A stretch of DNA of 64,000 nucleotides from Gavia stellata. Lineage: Eukaryota; Chordata; Aves; Gaviiformes; Gaviidae. Positions 13,120 to 24,196 of the stretch are shown here, piece after piece. The position numbers were made by a program, and so were the translations under genes. Every line of letters starts with the position of its first letter. The stretch's first letter is position 1. A model generated the notes under the pieces. It searched no databases. It was not told the origin of the DNA and worked only from the letters and a program-made list of their open reading frames with translations. The stretch covers positions 1,302,001-1,366,000 of the forward strand of contig NW_026777121.1 in assembly GCF_030936135.1 (NCBI RefSeq). Direction: 5' to 3'.

Positions 13120-13690
13120 AAGGAAGATGTACCCTTGGTGGAAGAGGGTCAGGTCAGGGAATACTTCAGCAAACTGGACATACCTAAGTCCCTGGGCCCT
13201 GATGGGATGCACCCACAAGAGAGACAGTCCAACAAAGGGCCATGAAGATGGTTAAGGGACTGGAGCATCTCTCCTAAGAGGAGAGGCTGAGAGAGCTGGC
13301 ACTGTTCAGCCTGCAAGAGAAAGGCTCAGGGGAAGCTCATCAATGGATATTAAATACCTGAAGGGAGGGTCCAAAGAGGACAGACACAGGCTCTTTTCAG
13401 CGGTGCCCAGTGACAGGCCAGGAGGCAATGGGCACAAACTGAAACACGGGGTCCCTCTGAACATCACGAAACACTTTTTGACTGTGAGGCTGACTGAGCG
13501 CTGGCACAGGTTGCCCAAGGAGGTGGTGGAATCTCCCTCTTTAGAGATATTCAAAAACTAGCTAGGCACGGTCCTGGCCACCTGGCTGTAGGTGGCCCTG
13601 CTTCAGCAGGGGCTTTGCAGAAGATGACCTCCAGAGGTCCCTTCCAGCCTCAAGCCTTTCGTGAGTCTCAGGATTTTATTCTTATTTCTC
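13120..13690 (+). mobile_element. CR1 LINE fragment, internally deleted
   Basis: The plus strand carries CR1 landmarks in order. First is an ORF2 piece encoding SPWALMG-type residues at 13185-13215 (the family's PGPDG motif region). Then it jumps to the C-terminal and 3' part (LERLREL-type, then [18 protein letters not shown] at about 13500-13555), and last the 3' UTR (CAGCAGGGG...CCTCCAGAGGTCCCTTCCAGCC). The missing middle shows an internal deletion. Confidence 0.8.
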
Positions 13691-14076
13691 ATTCCAGATG
13701 GCACAAGGCTACTCCAGGACTGCATTTTGAAGAGCTCAGCTTCTATTTAGGTAATTAAGGTGAAGCAGACAATTTTTCAGGAATGTTTTACACATACGAG
13801 CTGAAGTAACAGGAACCATTTTTCCAGTCTGATTACTCCATTAATCAATATCTCAGTCATAACTGATTTCTAGAGAAAGTTTGTCTAGGACAAGAAATCT
13901 GCCCAGGATTTATTGTTCATTATCACTACATTTTATAAACACTATTTTACTCATTTTTATCTTGTATTCAAATTTTACACTATGAGATAATGAGAACTTC
14001 CACCTTATTTTTAGAAGCTGACAGTGCACACAAGATATGAGCAAAGCAACAAGATAGGGTTGATGGAAGAATTTAC

Positions 14077-14243
14077 CTGTCACTTGGGGGATCATCGTCT
14101 GCCCGAGTATTTTTTTGTGAATTGCGTTTTCGCACTTTTGGAAAAACATTCTTTCTTACAAACTGCCGATCACGTGGCTTCAAATCTTCTGCTGACACGG
14201 TATCTTCAATAGCTTCAAGCACTGGTTCACAGGCAGCAGGCAT
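14077..14243 (-). CDS. CDKAL1: CDKAL1 first coding exon
   Basis: The minus-strand ATG at 14243 opens MPAACEPVLEAIEDTVSAED, followed by KPRDRQFVRKN and ...DDDPPSD, ending in phase 2 before a GTAAATTC donor. From memory this matches the N-terminus of vertebrate CDKAL1 (an MPSAS...DDIEDIVSQED...RHFVRKDVVPKVRRRN type of sequence). CDKAL1 is the threonylcarbamoyladenosine tRNA methylthiotransferase, an ER-anchored iron-sulfur enzyme that modifies A37 of tRNA-Lys(UUU). Only the N-terminal tail lies in this exon; the radical-SAM CxxxCxxC region would be in later exons and was not found here. Its place downstream of E2F3, on the same strand, matches vertebrate gene order and supports the call. Its start lies just after a CTTCTTGAAG sequence, so the ATG may be at or near the acceptor. 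Confidence 0.85.
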
Positions 14244-15658
14244 CTTCAAGAAGCATTAGAGAAGACTGATATTAGCAAGCATTTGAATACAAAGCCAAGG
14301 CCTAGTATCTACTGCATATGTTCTCATAAAGAAAAGTCCGATGTATTTCTACATATACCTGCGATAGATCATATAGATGAGGGAAGGTGAGCACATAAAA
14401 ACAATCAACTATCCAGAGATATTTCCTGAGGCCCTCTTCCCCCGAGATCTCAAACACAGGCAGGGAGAAAGCCACAAACCATAGAGAGGGTTGTTTGGTT
14501 TTTTTTTTTTAATAATCTGTACCTTGCCATCTTCTAACTCAAAAACCCTGCAGCTCCTCTGACGTGACATATCCAAGATACAAGTATTCTTAACCATGTC
14601 AGGCAGCACAGTGGAATAATGAGTTCATGTTATGCGATAGATACGCTTCCACTCACATCACAGAAGAATGAAAGACAGAGCATTCACACGCCTCCTTCAG
14701 AGGTTCTTCTGGCTCTTTTATTTGTGTGCGGAAAACAGGTGCACAGTATTTCAATGTCTTCACAGTCATAGAAATCATAGAAAAGAAAAGAAATCAAACT
14801 ATTCCTAGAATTCCTGATCCCACAGGACTTTCATCTGAATTACTTCATTCATTAGGACAGCAAAAGAAAAATTCCTGTACCACCTCAGGTACAAGGTGTT
14901 AAACAACTACACCTAGCTAACATCAAATAGCTAATTATCCTCTGGCTCATATAATACATGAGAAAATCATTAAAATCTATTTATATTTTCCACAAGAAAG
15001 TAAATATACATGCATCTATAGCTCCCAGCAGATCTCAAGATCCAGATCAGTTTTCAGGAAAGGAAAAAAAAGTTATTTACTAAAGGAGCCTGTAAAAAAA
15101 AAAAAGCTATGCATTAATTACACGCCTCACACTGTGCTGTGTGTAATTCTTCATCAGAATAATGTCTGATTTAGCATTGGACACTTGGTTTTGTACATGT
15201 CTCAACAGTTTACTAAGGAAATCACACAGGGGCATTTCACAGAGTTTACAGGGAAAACACAACACTTTCCTAACTGGCAGTGAAGAACAAAAGAAACAAG
15301 GCTTTAATTTCTTTAAAACCAGATTTCAGGAACAGAAAGCTCAGGCTACTGGCAACACCTCAAAGTATTTTGTACAAACTGAATTACTCAAGGACATAAG
15401 AAGTTAAACACCTATGCACTTTCCCCAGTGTGAGTCCTTCAGTCAATCTTGCAAAGTACACTTCAAAATCAAACTTCATATAACTTTTATAACATTTAAC
15501 TTAAAAAGGAATATGATGATGTCACAAAGAGGATGCATCTGACAAAGACATAGAAGCGTTTAGCATTCTTCTAGATCAAAAATCCCAGGATCTCTAAAAA
15601 GGCCACAAAGGATGAACCAAAATAAAAAGCTGTGGAAAGTCTAGCAATAAAGAATATT
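14244..15658. other. Probable CDKAL1 intron 1
   Basis: Lies between the CpG island and the first coding exon. AT-rich, with no other exon or repeat recognised. Confidence 0.4.
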
Positions 15659-15678
15659 GGGGGGGGTGGGGGGGGGCA
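15659..15678. repeat. Short G-rich run
   Basis: A 20-base G run interrupted by a single T and ending before CAAC; a simple slippage-prone tract. Confidence 0.7.
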
Positions 15679-16039
15679 ACATCTCTTACACTACTTTATA
15701 CTGTTGTAAATATTCAGACTTTTTAAATCAAAATATGATTATATACTTTATACCACGAACAGTGTGTACAAATAGGTAAAGTTATCAACTCAATACAGGG
15801 AAGGAAAAAGTTTTGATTTGTTGTTTTTTCTCTCTTCCAGAAAAATACCTGCTATAATGGAGCAGCTGCAAAACAAAGAAGCTTAGTTTATTTCCGTGGC
15901 CCCCAAAAGAACGAATACAGCCAAAAGAAAAGTCATACCTTTTGAAGCAAGGTCTAAATCCTCTTGGAGAATAATCCTGGGGAAAAAAAAGAACAAAAAG
16001 ACATGGCAGGAACGAGCAGAACTGGTGGACAGAGACCCA

Positions 16040-16230
16040 CGAGGTGGAGGGGGGAGGGGAAGGGGGAGGAAGAGGGGGGAGGGGGAGCGAGAGGGGAGAG
16101 GGGGGAGGGAGAAGGGGGAGGGGGGAGCGAGAGGGGGGAGGGGGAGGGAGAGGGGGGAGGGTGGAGAGGGGGATGGGGAGGGAGAGGGGGAGAAGGGGAG
16201 AAGGGGAGGGGGGGAGAAGGGGGGAGGGGG
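16040..16230 (+). repeat. Long polypurine tract, GGGGA-rich
   Basis: About 190 bases are almost purely G and A on the plus strand, built of irregular GGGGAGGGGGAG, GAGAGGGG and GGGGGAGCGAGA units, with a run of imperfect mirror symmetry. Such tracts can form G-quadruplexes or triplex (H-DNA). It abuts the CpG island that should contain the CDKAL1 promoter, so on the gene's strand it is a C/T-rich leader. The long open frames across it in several frames are a consequence of composition. Confidence 0.9.
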
Positions 16231-16880
16231 CCTCCACGGCGAGCCCCGGCTCTCACCCCGCCGGGCCCCGCACGCCCTCAGCAGGGCTCCGCCATCGCGG
16301 CCGCCGCGCCCCGCCTCAAGCCCCCGCGCGCGCGCAGCAGCGCCGCGACGGCGGTCGGCAGCGGCCAAACCGGTGCACGCGCTCTGGGACGCAGCCTCGC
16401 GAGAGAGAGCGCGGCTGCGCCGCCCGGCGGGGTGGGCAGCGGCAGCGGCGCGGCAGCGCGGGCCTGCCCGTCCCGCTGCGCGACCGCCGAGGGGTTTGCC
16501 CGCCGGGCCGGCGCTCCCGCTCCTTTCGCCGGTGGAGTGCCGTACGTGGGGGAAGAGCAGAGCTGAGGCCTGGCCGGAGCGGGGCGGGGGAGGGCGCGGC
16601 GGGCGCTAGGGCCGTAGGAGCCCTCACGGCTGCTCCCGTGGCCGCGGCGCCGGGCCGCCGTGCTGGGAGCGTCAGCTGTGGCGAGGGGGAAGGGGAAGTC
16701 GTGGAGCTGGAGAGGGGGTGTCCTCCGGCGCTGCCATGGGGTGTCCTCCGGCGCTGCGCCGTGGCTGGGTTTGCAGCGCAGATCACCGGCGCCGGGGCAT
16801 CTGCCGAGCGCCAAGGCCACGCGTCCTCCGCGCTTCGTTTCTCCGCATCCTTGGAGACTCACCTCCGTTTTGAGTGAAAA
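16230..16880. promoter_or_regulatory. CpG island, likely CDKAL1 promoter and non-coding exon 1
   Basis: GC content and CpG density rise sharply (runs such as CCGCGCGCGCGCAGCAGCG near 16323) and fall again after about 16880. On the minus strand this lies 2 kb upstream of the CDKAL1 start codon, where a 5' non-coding exon is expected. A direct repeat GGGGTGTCCTCCGGCGCTGC occurs twice at about 16715-16756. No TATA box is needed or obvious. A bidirectional promoter is possible but no plus-strand gene was identified. Confidence 0.7.
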
Positions 16881-18210
16881 CTAGGTCCGGCAGTAAAAGC
16901 CAGTTAAAGCACTTGGATTCGGAAGTTTCCGCGTAATGACGAGCTATTGATGCCTGCCATGCCCACAGCCCTTTTCTTTTTAATCGCTCATTTCCTCAAA
17001 ATACAATGCTGGTAGCAGCTTTTCTGTTCAGTCAGTCTGGAAGATGTTGGTCCAAGGATTTAATATTAGATGGCTAAAGTTTCTGGCATTGTTTCCCGCC
17101 AATATAGGGCTAGTAGCAACTTTTCTGATTAATGTTTTGGAAGCCATGAGTCTGGCTGTGGATGGGTAAAGCCAGGGCTCTGAGCAGACAGATTGTTAAA
17201 GGTACTGCTGCCTTCTTGATCAGCGTGTTCTAGAGGGCAAGCATAATGCTATTGCTTTTTTTTTATATACACAGTTAACCTAAAAAGATTATTGATACTG
17301 CCTCTTTAACATATTTATTTTATTTTGGGGTAGCCTGCTTTGGGGTGTAAAAATCACCATTTCTTGTAATTGTGTTTCAAACATGAAGTTTCTCTCTTTA
17401 GAAGGAGCCTTTGGAATCATGATTCTATTCTCCAGATAGCAGAGGATGGTCTCCCTCGAACTGGAGGAAGAGTGAATGAACGCCCTGAGCGTATTCCATG
17501 CTAGGCCTATCGGTGTGCCAGCAGGTAAAACTTGGCAACTTCTACCTGTGATATCGCTTCCCCTCCCTCTCCTTTTTCTTCAAAACTGGGTCTCACTTTA
17601 TGTCACACTGACCTGACAATGTTCACAGGCAAAAAAGGGATAACAATCAGAACAAAGTAACAGAGATTTGAAGAGGAAAAACTGGGACAGAAAGTAACAA
17701 GCACTTAATTTAAATCAATCTTTAAGAACAAATCATTCTAGGCAGGACTGAGCACTATTAATATCACCCTGGCCTCATGATAGAGTCGTCCTTACAGCTT
17801 AAGATACATTTGCCTTTGTGATTGATCTTTGTTTAAGCACACAAGTACTTTCCAGAGGTACTCTCAGTGGGACTGAGTGATGTGTAATTCATTATTTTTG
17901 CAGCATTTTTAGCCCAGAAGAAAGTGGAGGAAAACATCTTAACATCAGTAGCTGCATTGATCTGCTCTAGACAGCCTCCTTCATAGTACGGGGTAAGTAG
18001 TCCTTGGTATGTCAGTAACGACAATCAGTATTATAACTGCTTCCTGATAAGGTTAGCGAGTCCCTTCCTTCTCCTTTTCAGTTTTCTAGGTATTTCATAT
18101 GCAGTCCTTGACTTAAACTTCTCTGTTCTGGGAGCACGGCACTGCACTACCCCCCAGTTATCTCGACTAGCCAAGTGTTACCGCTCTGGTTAAACAAAAC
18201 TGGGCTGACA
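16881..18210. other. Intergenic DNA with one possible exon-like segment
   Basis: A plus-strand segment at about 17403-17526 is bounded by CTCTTTAG and by CAG/GTAAAA, and reads 36 codons before a TAG. No protein was recognised, so it is mentioned only as a candidate exon. Nothing else was seen. Confidence 0.25.
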
Positions 18211-18977
18211 TCAGTGCTGTTTTATGGTTGACTCAAAAAAGCAAAGCACAGATAGCTTGCTAGACATATCCAAAAATCTCCCGATGGCCGAGACTGACAA
18301 AACACCACTCGTGAAGGGGAGGCAGTGAGCTCCAAGAGCAGCTCCCAGGCAGGAATAACCTGTGAGTCCCATACCTAGTGACATAAACAGGCCGTGCTGA
18401 TCAGTTTCAGCATGATCCGGCGGAGTCCTTACTTTGTCCCGCTGCCAAGAATTCATAATATCAAGCAGCCCTTGTGCCAGCACAGTCCTGTTCAGTCCTA
18501 GGATGTGGCCACAACATGGAAGACATCCTTTAAGTGCTTTTGAAGCTCACAAATCTGAATTGCTTTGTAGCATATTCGTAATACATCAAGCTGCACACAG
18601 ACTGCTGGTAGTGCAGCAGGTAGCAAGGGAAGCAGATGATTCCCTACCATCTCTCGACCGCAGGAAGAAAGCTTCTCTATACCCACCTGGGAAAACTGCT
18701 CTTGAAGAGACAGCAGCTGGCAATACCAGTTCCAGTACTGGCCTTCTATAGACGGGCAATATACATGCTCCAGTTCCTTGAATGTCCAAAGAAGAGCTTT
18801 AGAATACATGCTTTCCAAGTTGCCGGCATACCGTACTTCCTGCTGAAGAGGGGTGGTAGGCTCGGAGACACCGTTTGAAGTCATTCCAGGTTTTTGCAGG
18901 AGTTGGAAAATACAAAAACTACTAGGAAAATAAAATACAAACCTCAGTTTTAGCTCATGGTTAGTAGAAGAGAACAT
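18211..18977 (-). pseudogene. Unidentified frameshifted open region
   Basis: Two overlapping minus-strand frames cover about 700 bp. The upstream frame (159 codons from 18977) includes NLESMYSKALLWTFKELEH and VQLDVLRICYKAIQICELQ, and ends at a TAG near 18500. The downstream frame picks up at about 18510 with LGLNRTVLAQGLLDIMNSW and continues to 18211. A single-base shift would join them. No family was recognised. It lies between the CDKAL1 promoter and the E2F3 3' end. It could be a processed pseudogene, a broken gene or chance; the length is notable for a region of ordinary base composition. Confidence 0.3.
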
Positions 18978-21069
18978 CCTTAGTTGTTTTAGAGCATCTC
19001 AACCACTGTCCTTAGGGAAGGGAAACAGCCAGGGAAGTGAGGGCCCAATTTTTCCATGACAACCTTCTTCTCAGATAACTAACATGCAGTTCTGGGTGGA
19101 AAAGTAAGTGGGAAGGCATGCAGGAAAAAAATGGGGAATCCTAAGATTCCTCTTAGGACAGTCCTGATTCCAAGATAGAAGAAACTGGATTCCTTCTTCT
19201 ATTCCTGCAATTTAGGAGAATTTGGCTGGTCGTTTGTCAGCACCATTCAGCGCCCTTCAGAATTGAGAGCAACCCGTTTTTTTCTGTTAGCTGTGCCACT
19301 TTCTCCCTGTCAAGTTTTAGAAAGAAAAAAGTGGGTAAAGAAGCTCCTGAACGTAACAAAGGCAAAGCATTCTGTTGATCTTTGCTCAGCTGTAGAGTAA
19401 TATCCAGGCAGCTTTTGCCTCAGCAAGGAAAGGAAAATGGGGAGATGAATTCTATTTGTTTATGCTTTAGTTACTACCACTCCATGACTTTGCTATAGCT
19501 GCTCTTGGTTCACTTAACCTTGAGAATTGTTGGCTCCAGGAACACCAATGGCATGGTGCATTAACTGTGTTACACACAGGAAAAAATCAGCGTATACTGC
19601 TAAATTTGGTGCTTCTAAACATGTAGCAATGTCTCATGCCAGAAAAAGTACCTTACATATCTTTCGTACTTTCTTTCTACAGCAAAAATGTCCATCTCTG
19701 CATCAAGACAGTGGTGTAACTGACTCTTTCAGGTATAAGTCAAAAAAGAATAGAAAGTGATGGTGTCTGTCATTTGTAGGTGGACAAGTTCTCACTGTAG
19801 GTTCAAGGGCAGGAACACCGCCCCCCCCCCCCCCCCCCCTTTTTTTTTTTTTAAACTCCTCTCCTGTGTGTAAAGGAGCATGTAGCTGCCTATCATTCAG
19901 GCCAGTTTTGCCCGATTTCTCAGAATTCCTTTCCATCTGCTGGCAGCCAAGGAATGCAGCGCATACGGGCCCCAATAAAGCCTCCCTGAAAGTAATATTT
20001 GTACGCTGAATAATGTTGAGGTACACTGCGCTAGCTCAGGGGAGCAGAACTAAGTAGTTGAACGGGCTGGTTTTTTTCCTCCTGCAACTCAGCACATCCC
20101 AAGTTTACAAAGCAGCTACAGAAAGCAGAGAGAAAACGACAGGAGAAGTGGCAATCAGTAGCAGATTCTAAGGGTGAATAAAAAAGTGCTTATGGCAGCT
20201 GTGGAACAGAGAAACTGCAAACAGGCCAGGGAGCTATGACAGCCAGGACAGAAAGAGGACATTTATTGCTGTCTCTGCTTCAAAGGGAGAGCACAGTCCT
20301 CTAGCCCTCCGTTACTCTTTATTGGAAATGTACAAGAACAGAGGATCTTCTCTAACCTTCCTTTCGGTACTGCTGGGTGCAGAAGTCAGAGTAGGGACAA
20401 GTGCATAAAGGGCTGCAATAGTAGCCTTCTCCTTGTGTGCGTAGAAGATGCAAGACAGATACAACTTGCTCAGAGGCGTAACATTCAAGCAAACAACCAT
20501 ATTACTGTGATTTTATTACCCTGATAGTTTTTTTTTCTTTTACTAGTTGATGGCCATGCATCTGGAATGGTGGCAGCACCAAGACCAGAAAGGGAGTACA
20601 AGTTTGTAAATGCATGTCTGGTGCAAGAGACTGCTGGAGATGACTCAAGTAACCAGAACTCGTTCTTTTCAAGGCTCCTATTAGGAGACTTCTGGAGAAT
20701 TATCAGTAGGAAGGTTAACGAGTTCCTCAACGATCGCTTTCATGTCATTTAATCCTAGAATAACCCAATTTCTATGAAGTTTGCAAGAAGTCTGTTCATA
20801 ATTCATGTGGGGGGATAAATAAAAATAAACCCGTGTTATCCCAACCTCTGGATCTCCTACTATGTCTCTTTACATGTGTCTTTTATTCTTGTTTCACTCT
20901 GGCTTAAAAAAAATGCTGAACTTCTTGTTAGCATAATAAAAAAAAGGGGTTGAAACATACCTGGTGTCAAAGGAGTGTGAGCACTGATAATGAAAATAGT
21001 ACCAGCTGGGTTCCAAGAAGCAGCATGATAGGCACCAAGAGTAAGAATAAAGAGCTGTATACAAATCTA
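18978..21069. other. Intergenic DNA between CDKAL1 promoter and E2F3 3' end
   Basis: No exon or transposable element was recognised apart from the C/T tract listed separately. Confidence 0.4.
19821..19852 (+). repeat. C19 T13 homopolymer junction
   Basis: Nineteen C residues are followed directly by thirteen T residues. It is a pure polypyrimidine tract on the plus strand. Confidence 0.95.
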
Positions 21070-22982
21070 AACTCTTTAAAAAATCCTTTTTATTGATTCA
21101 TTACCATACAAAATTTATTCAAATTACATCCATTTGAAGTGGTGAGATCACAGCTAGGGAACAGGTCATACTTTCATAAATCGACTTACAAAACCCACCA
21201 TAAAAGCTTTTTTTGGTTGGGGTTTTTTTTTACAGTATTTTACAGAGGGTTTTTTTTAAACTAGCATACAAAGCAAAGCTAAATTAGATTAGTATTTTGC
21301 CCCCGCACATTGGGGCAACTGTTTAATTTGTACAAAAAAAAGATGGTCTGCGTTAAGTCTTTGTTTTCTCTTCCCCCGCAGAAGTGCCCCTTTGTCTCGC
21401 AAATCTTCATGCTCACGCAGCTTTTAACTTTCCTCTTCCACAAGACAAAAACTTTAAATGCTACAATTTTATTTACACATCCACATCTAAAAAAACTCTT
21501 AAAAAATTACAAACCAGCTAGAAAATATTCTGGCAGTGTTTACAAATTAATTCTATTGGACAAAACTGCTAGGTAAGTAAAGTGTGAGTTGAGAACATAC
21601 GTCAACTTAAATACCACTGCTGAATGATCTATGCCCACATTTGTACATACAAACACACACTTAACACTGTTTTACAGTTCTTTATGTGTTGCCCTTCATA
21701 CATTTGTTACATTCCAAAACTCACACAGTCATACAGTTTTCTTATTAGTACTGGGACTGCTTGCCTTTTCATGTGTGAGCTTTCATAGCAGCAACTCAAC
21801 GGTACCAGAAAACCTGCATACACAATATTCTACTACAGTACAAATAGTACTAATTTTCTGAGTGTGTCAGACAAGCAGAACAGAAATGGAAACAAAAGGA
21901 TTATATGGGCATCATCTAATCAACATTAGATTAATTTAGCCCAGAACACGGCAACGTATTTTACACGCAAAAAAAAAAATTATTTAAGACTTCTTAGAAT
22001 TCCTCTCACGTTCAAAAAATAAATATTGGTACTATACTATAGTACCAAAGATCTTCAAAAAATAAATGCAATTCAGTTGATGTGGTACTTACAGTTAGAT
22101 ACTTTGGAAAAAAATTAGTTCCATTTTGCTGGCGAAGAGAATTAGAAAAAGCTGTAAGCAGAGGAAGCTAACCCACTGAGATAAATATGATCTATTGAAC
22201 AAACAAAGCTTGGCATAAGTGTTTTCCATAGAGGGAAAAACCCACAGTGCATCTCTAGTAGGCACTTAACACAAAGCCCCACTTAGTACCACAAAAATTT
22301 ATGTACCAGTTCTAATGCACACTGGGGGCAGTAAAATTGAACTGTGCATCTTCATTCCAGTTTAAAAAAACAACCAAGAAAATCTACTTTCACGCACACA
22401 CACAAGCATTTTTAAAAATCTGTGATTACTATGAGCAGTGGCAGAACTTTATACTTTTCAATATCTGCAATATACACTACATTTACAGTGTATTTTTTCA
22501 TTAAAAGCTTTTAAGGACATAAGTATTTGACCTCAGAATGAGACATATACACAGCTCAAAATGAGCATTATGACAGCAATTTAAACATTCCCACAAGGAG
22601 CTGAAGAATCCCATTGCACGCTTTTGCATTACTTCATCTTTACGTTCACTGCAGGTACAACCCGTGTTGTGACACTCAAAAGACATGCATTCTCTGCAGA
22701 AGGCACAACCTGAAATACTATTATAAAATTGTTATTTAGGACTAAACCAGTTCATTGAGCCCTCCTCCGTAAGCCCCCTTGTCAGGGGAAGCAGAGACTG
22801 GGGGAGTGTGAAGACAAAACATTTACGGTCGCCTGCTTGCGCTTGCTGACTCACAAGGCACTGGAGCTCAGGGGCAAGGAGAAGGCCTTGCTGTAAAAGC
22901 CTTCCCTTGTTCTTTATAGTATTTCAGGGAGTACTTAATTAAAAGATCAGCACTGTTCGAGAGCCTAGTTTATTTAATAATG
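21070..22982 (-). other. E2F3: E2F3 3' untranslated region
   Basis: This AT-rich stretch directly follows the stop codon on the minus strand and runs to a canonical AATAAA at 21089-21094. A 3' UTR of about 1.9 kb fits the long 3' UTR known for E2F3. No transposable element breaks it. A small cysteine-rich open frame (22501-22686) lies within it and is most likely chance. Confidence 0.6.
21089..21094 (-). terminator. E2F3: Candidate polyadenylation signal of E2F3
   Basis: AATAAA on the minus strand, in an A/T-rich setting about 1.9 kb after the stop codon. Cleavage would fall near 21070. Confidence 0.5.
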
Positions 22983-23341
22983 CTATTTGACAGTAAGTAG
23001 GGGACAACTCGGAATGATGGCAGGTTTGTTCATTCCGTTAAAACCACGATTTAGATACGGACAGCGTTTAAGACAATCAGCTGTTAGAAATTCATCCACC
23101 AATGAAGGAAGCTTCTCTAAATCGTAAGCATCAAAGAGGTCACTGATGCCTTCTTCATCCCCAAGGCTCAGCAAATAATCTTCCTGAAGCAGAGGAGGCA
23201 GCAAATTCACAAAGGGTCCTTCAAAGTTTGGGGGAATTTGGTCCTCGGTCTGCTGGAGAAGGTTGGCTGGAGAAGCCAACGGAGAGATTGTTGCCCTATT
23301 TACTGAGCAGTCACCTTGTCCTGAGTTAGCAGAAGCCGCTT
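22983..23341 (-). CDS. E2F3: E2F3 exon 7: transactivation domain and pocket-protein-binding motif
   Basis: A CTCTTCCAG acceptor opens the last coding exon in phase 1. It reads [19 protein letters not shown], then [19 protein letters not shown] and [17 protein letters not shown]. The DYLLSL...DLFDAYDL segment is the retinoblastoma-family binding motif in the acidic activation domain, as in E2F1-3. After LPSLVDEF the frame departs from the usual short end (LVEDFMCS in mammals, from memory). It instead runs through an added tail to a TAG at 22983. An AGCTGA at 23077-23082 (minus strand) that looks like the ancestral Ser-stop is now out of frame, consistent with a 1-base deletion. The exon is otherwise well conserved. 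Confidence 0.9.
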
Positions 23342-24060
23342 CTGGAAGAGGAGGGAGAGAAAAAAATAAAGAAGACCTGTTTAATCTCATTAGAAATACT
23401 AGACACTGATCAAACAAAGTAACCACTGTGTAAAGGGCCTTTCGTAAAGGATCACTTCAACAAAAAATGGCCTCCATATAATTTCTAGCTTGTTTTTGAC
23501 ATGTTACAAAGGGCTGCTCAAAAATAGGCATGTTGCTATCCCCTCTGACTTTTCTACTACAAAATTATTTTACAAGGTTTAAACAACTACTGGGAGGAAA
23601 AAAACAAATCAAGCGTAGTGAGAGGAGATGCCCATTTTTTGGTGCAACTCATAGTCAAAGTGAAAACTGTCTGGGCAACAGACGTCATCAGTGACACGGC
23701 GTAGCTGCATGTACCCTTACACAGAGATTTCTGCCTCTGGCGTTGAGGCGAATCGTTGCTGCTCCCGTCTTGAAAACGCAAAAGGAACAAAACTGTTTGT
23801 TTCTTCAGTATTGCACAAACTTAGTTCCCATAGTTCCATCGGATATGCAAATATGAAACTTATTTTTCTTCTGCATCAGTTGTTTAAACATATTTCCCCC
23901 TCTCTCAACCAGACAGGCAGAGTGGAAAACGGATACCTTAGCTTTTCGCTTCCTAGAAAAATAAAGCCAAAAAATCAGAGCTGGATATCTGAAGTTTAAA
24001 ATGAAATCTTGAATGAGAGCACGAAGGAAGGCCGTTAGTATCACAAAGAAATATTTTTAC

Positions 24061-24196
24061 CTTTGGAAATGGTTTTGGAAATATTTCCCTTGTGGTCCTG
24101 ACTATAGGCTTTCATTGGACTGAGGGCATCGTTTTCCTCTGGGCACAGGTAAACTTCAATAGGTCCTTGAGTACTAGAGAAACGTATCAATGCACG
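24061..24196 (-). CDS. E2F3: E2F3 exon 6: end of marked box
   Basis: The exon starts after GTTAGCAG and ends AAAG before GTAAAA. It reads [20 protein letters not shown] and then [14 protein letters not shown]. The [13 protein letters not shown] core is the end of the E2F dimerisation/marked-box region. The seven codons before it (RALIRFS) differ at six positions from the SLQIHLA I recall for E2F3, while exon length and phases (0 in, 1 out) are kept. Either this exon start has diverged unusually or the acceptor has moved within a poorly conserved stretch. Confidence 0.85.

Noticed and set aside
15785-16877. Overlapping frames of 150-277 codons on both strands (Pro/Ser-rich or Gly/Arg-rich)
   Set aside because: Produced by the polypurine tract and CpG island composition; no domain and mutually overlapping.
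22501-22686. Cysteine-rich minus-strand frame resembling a zinc-binding segment
   Set aside because: Sits in the E2F3 3' UTR, is only 61 codons and the Cys spacing fits no family I could name.
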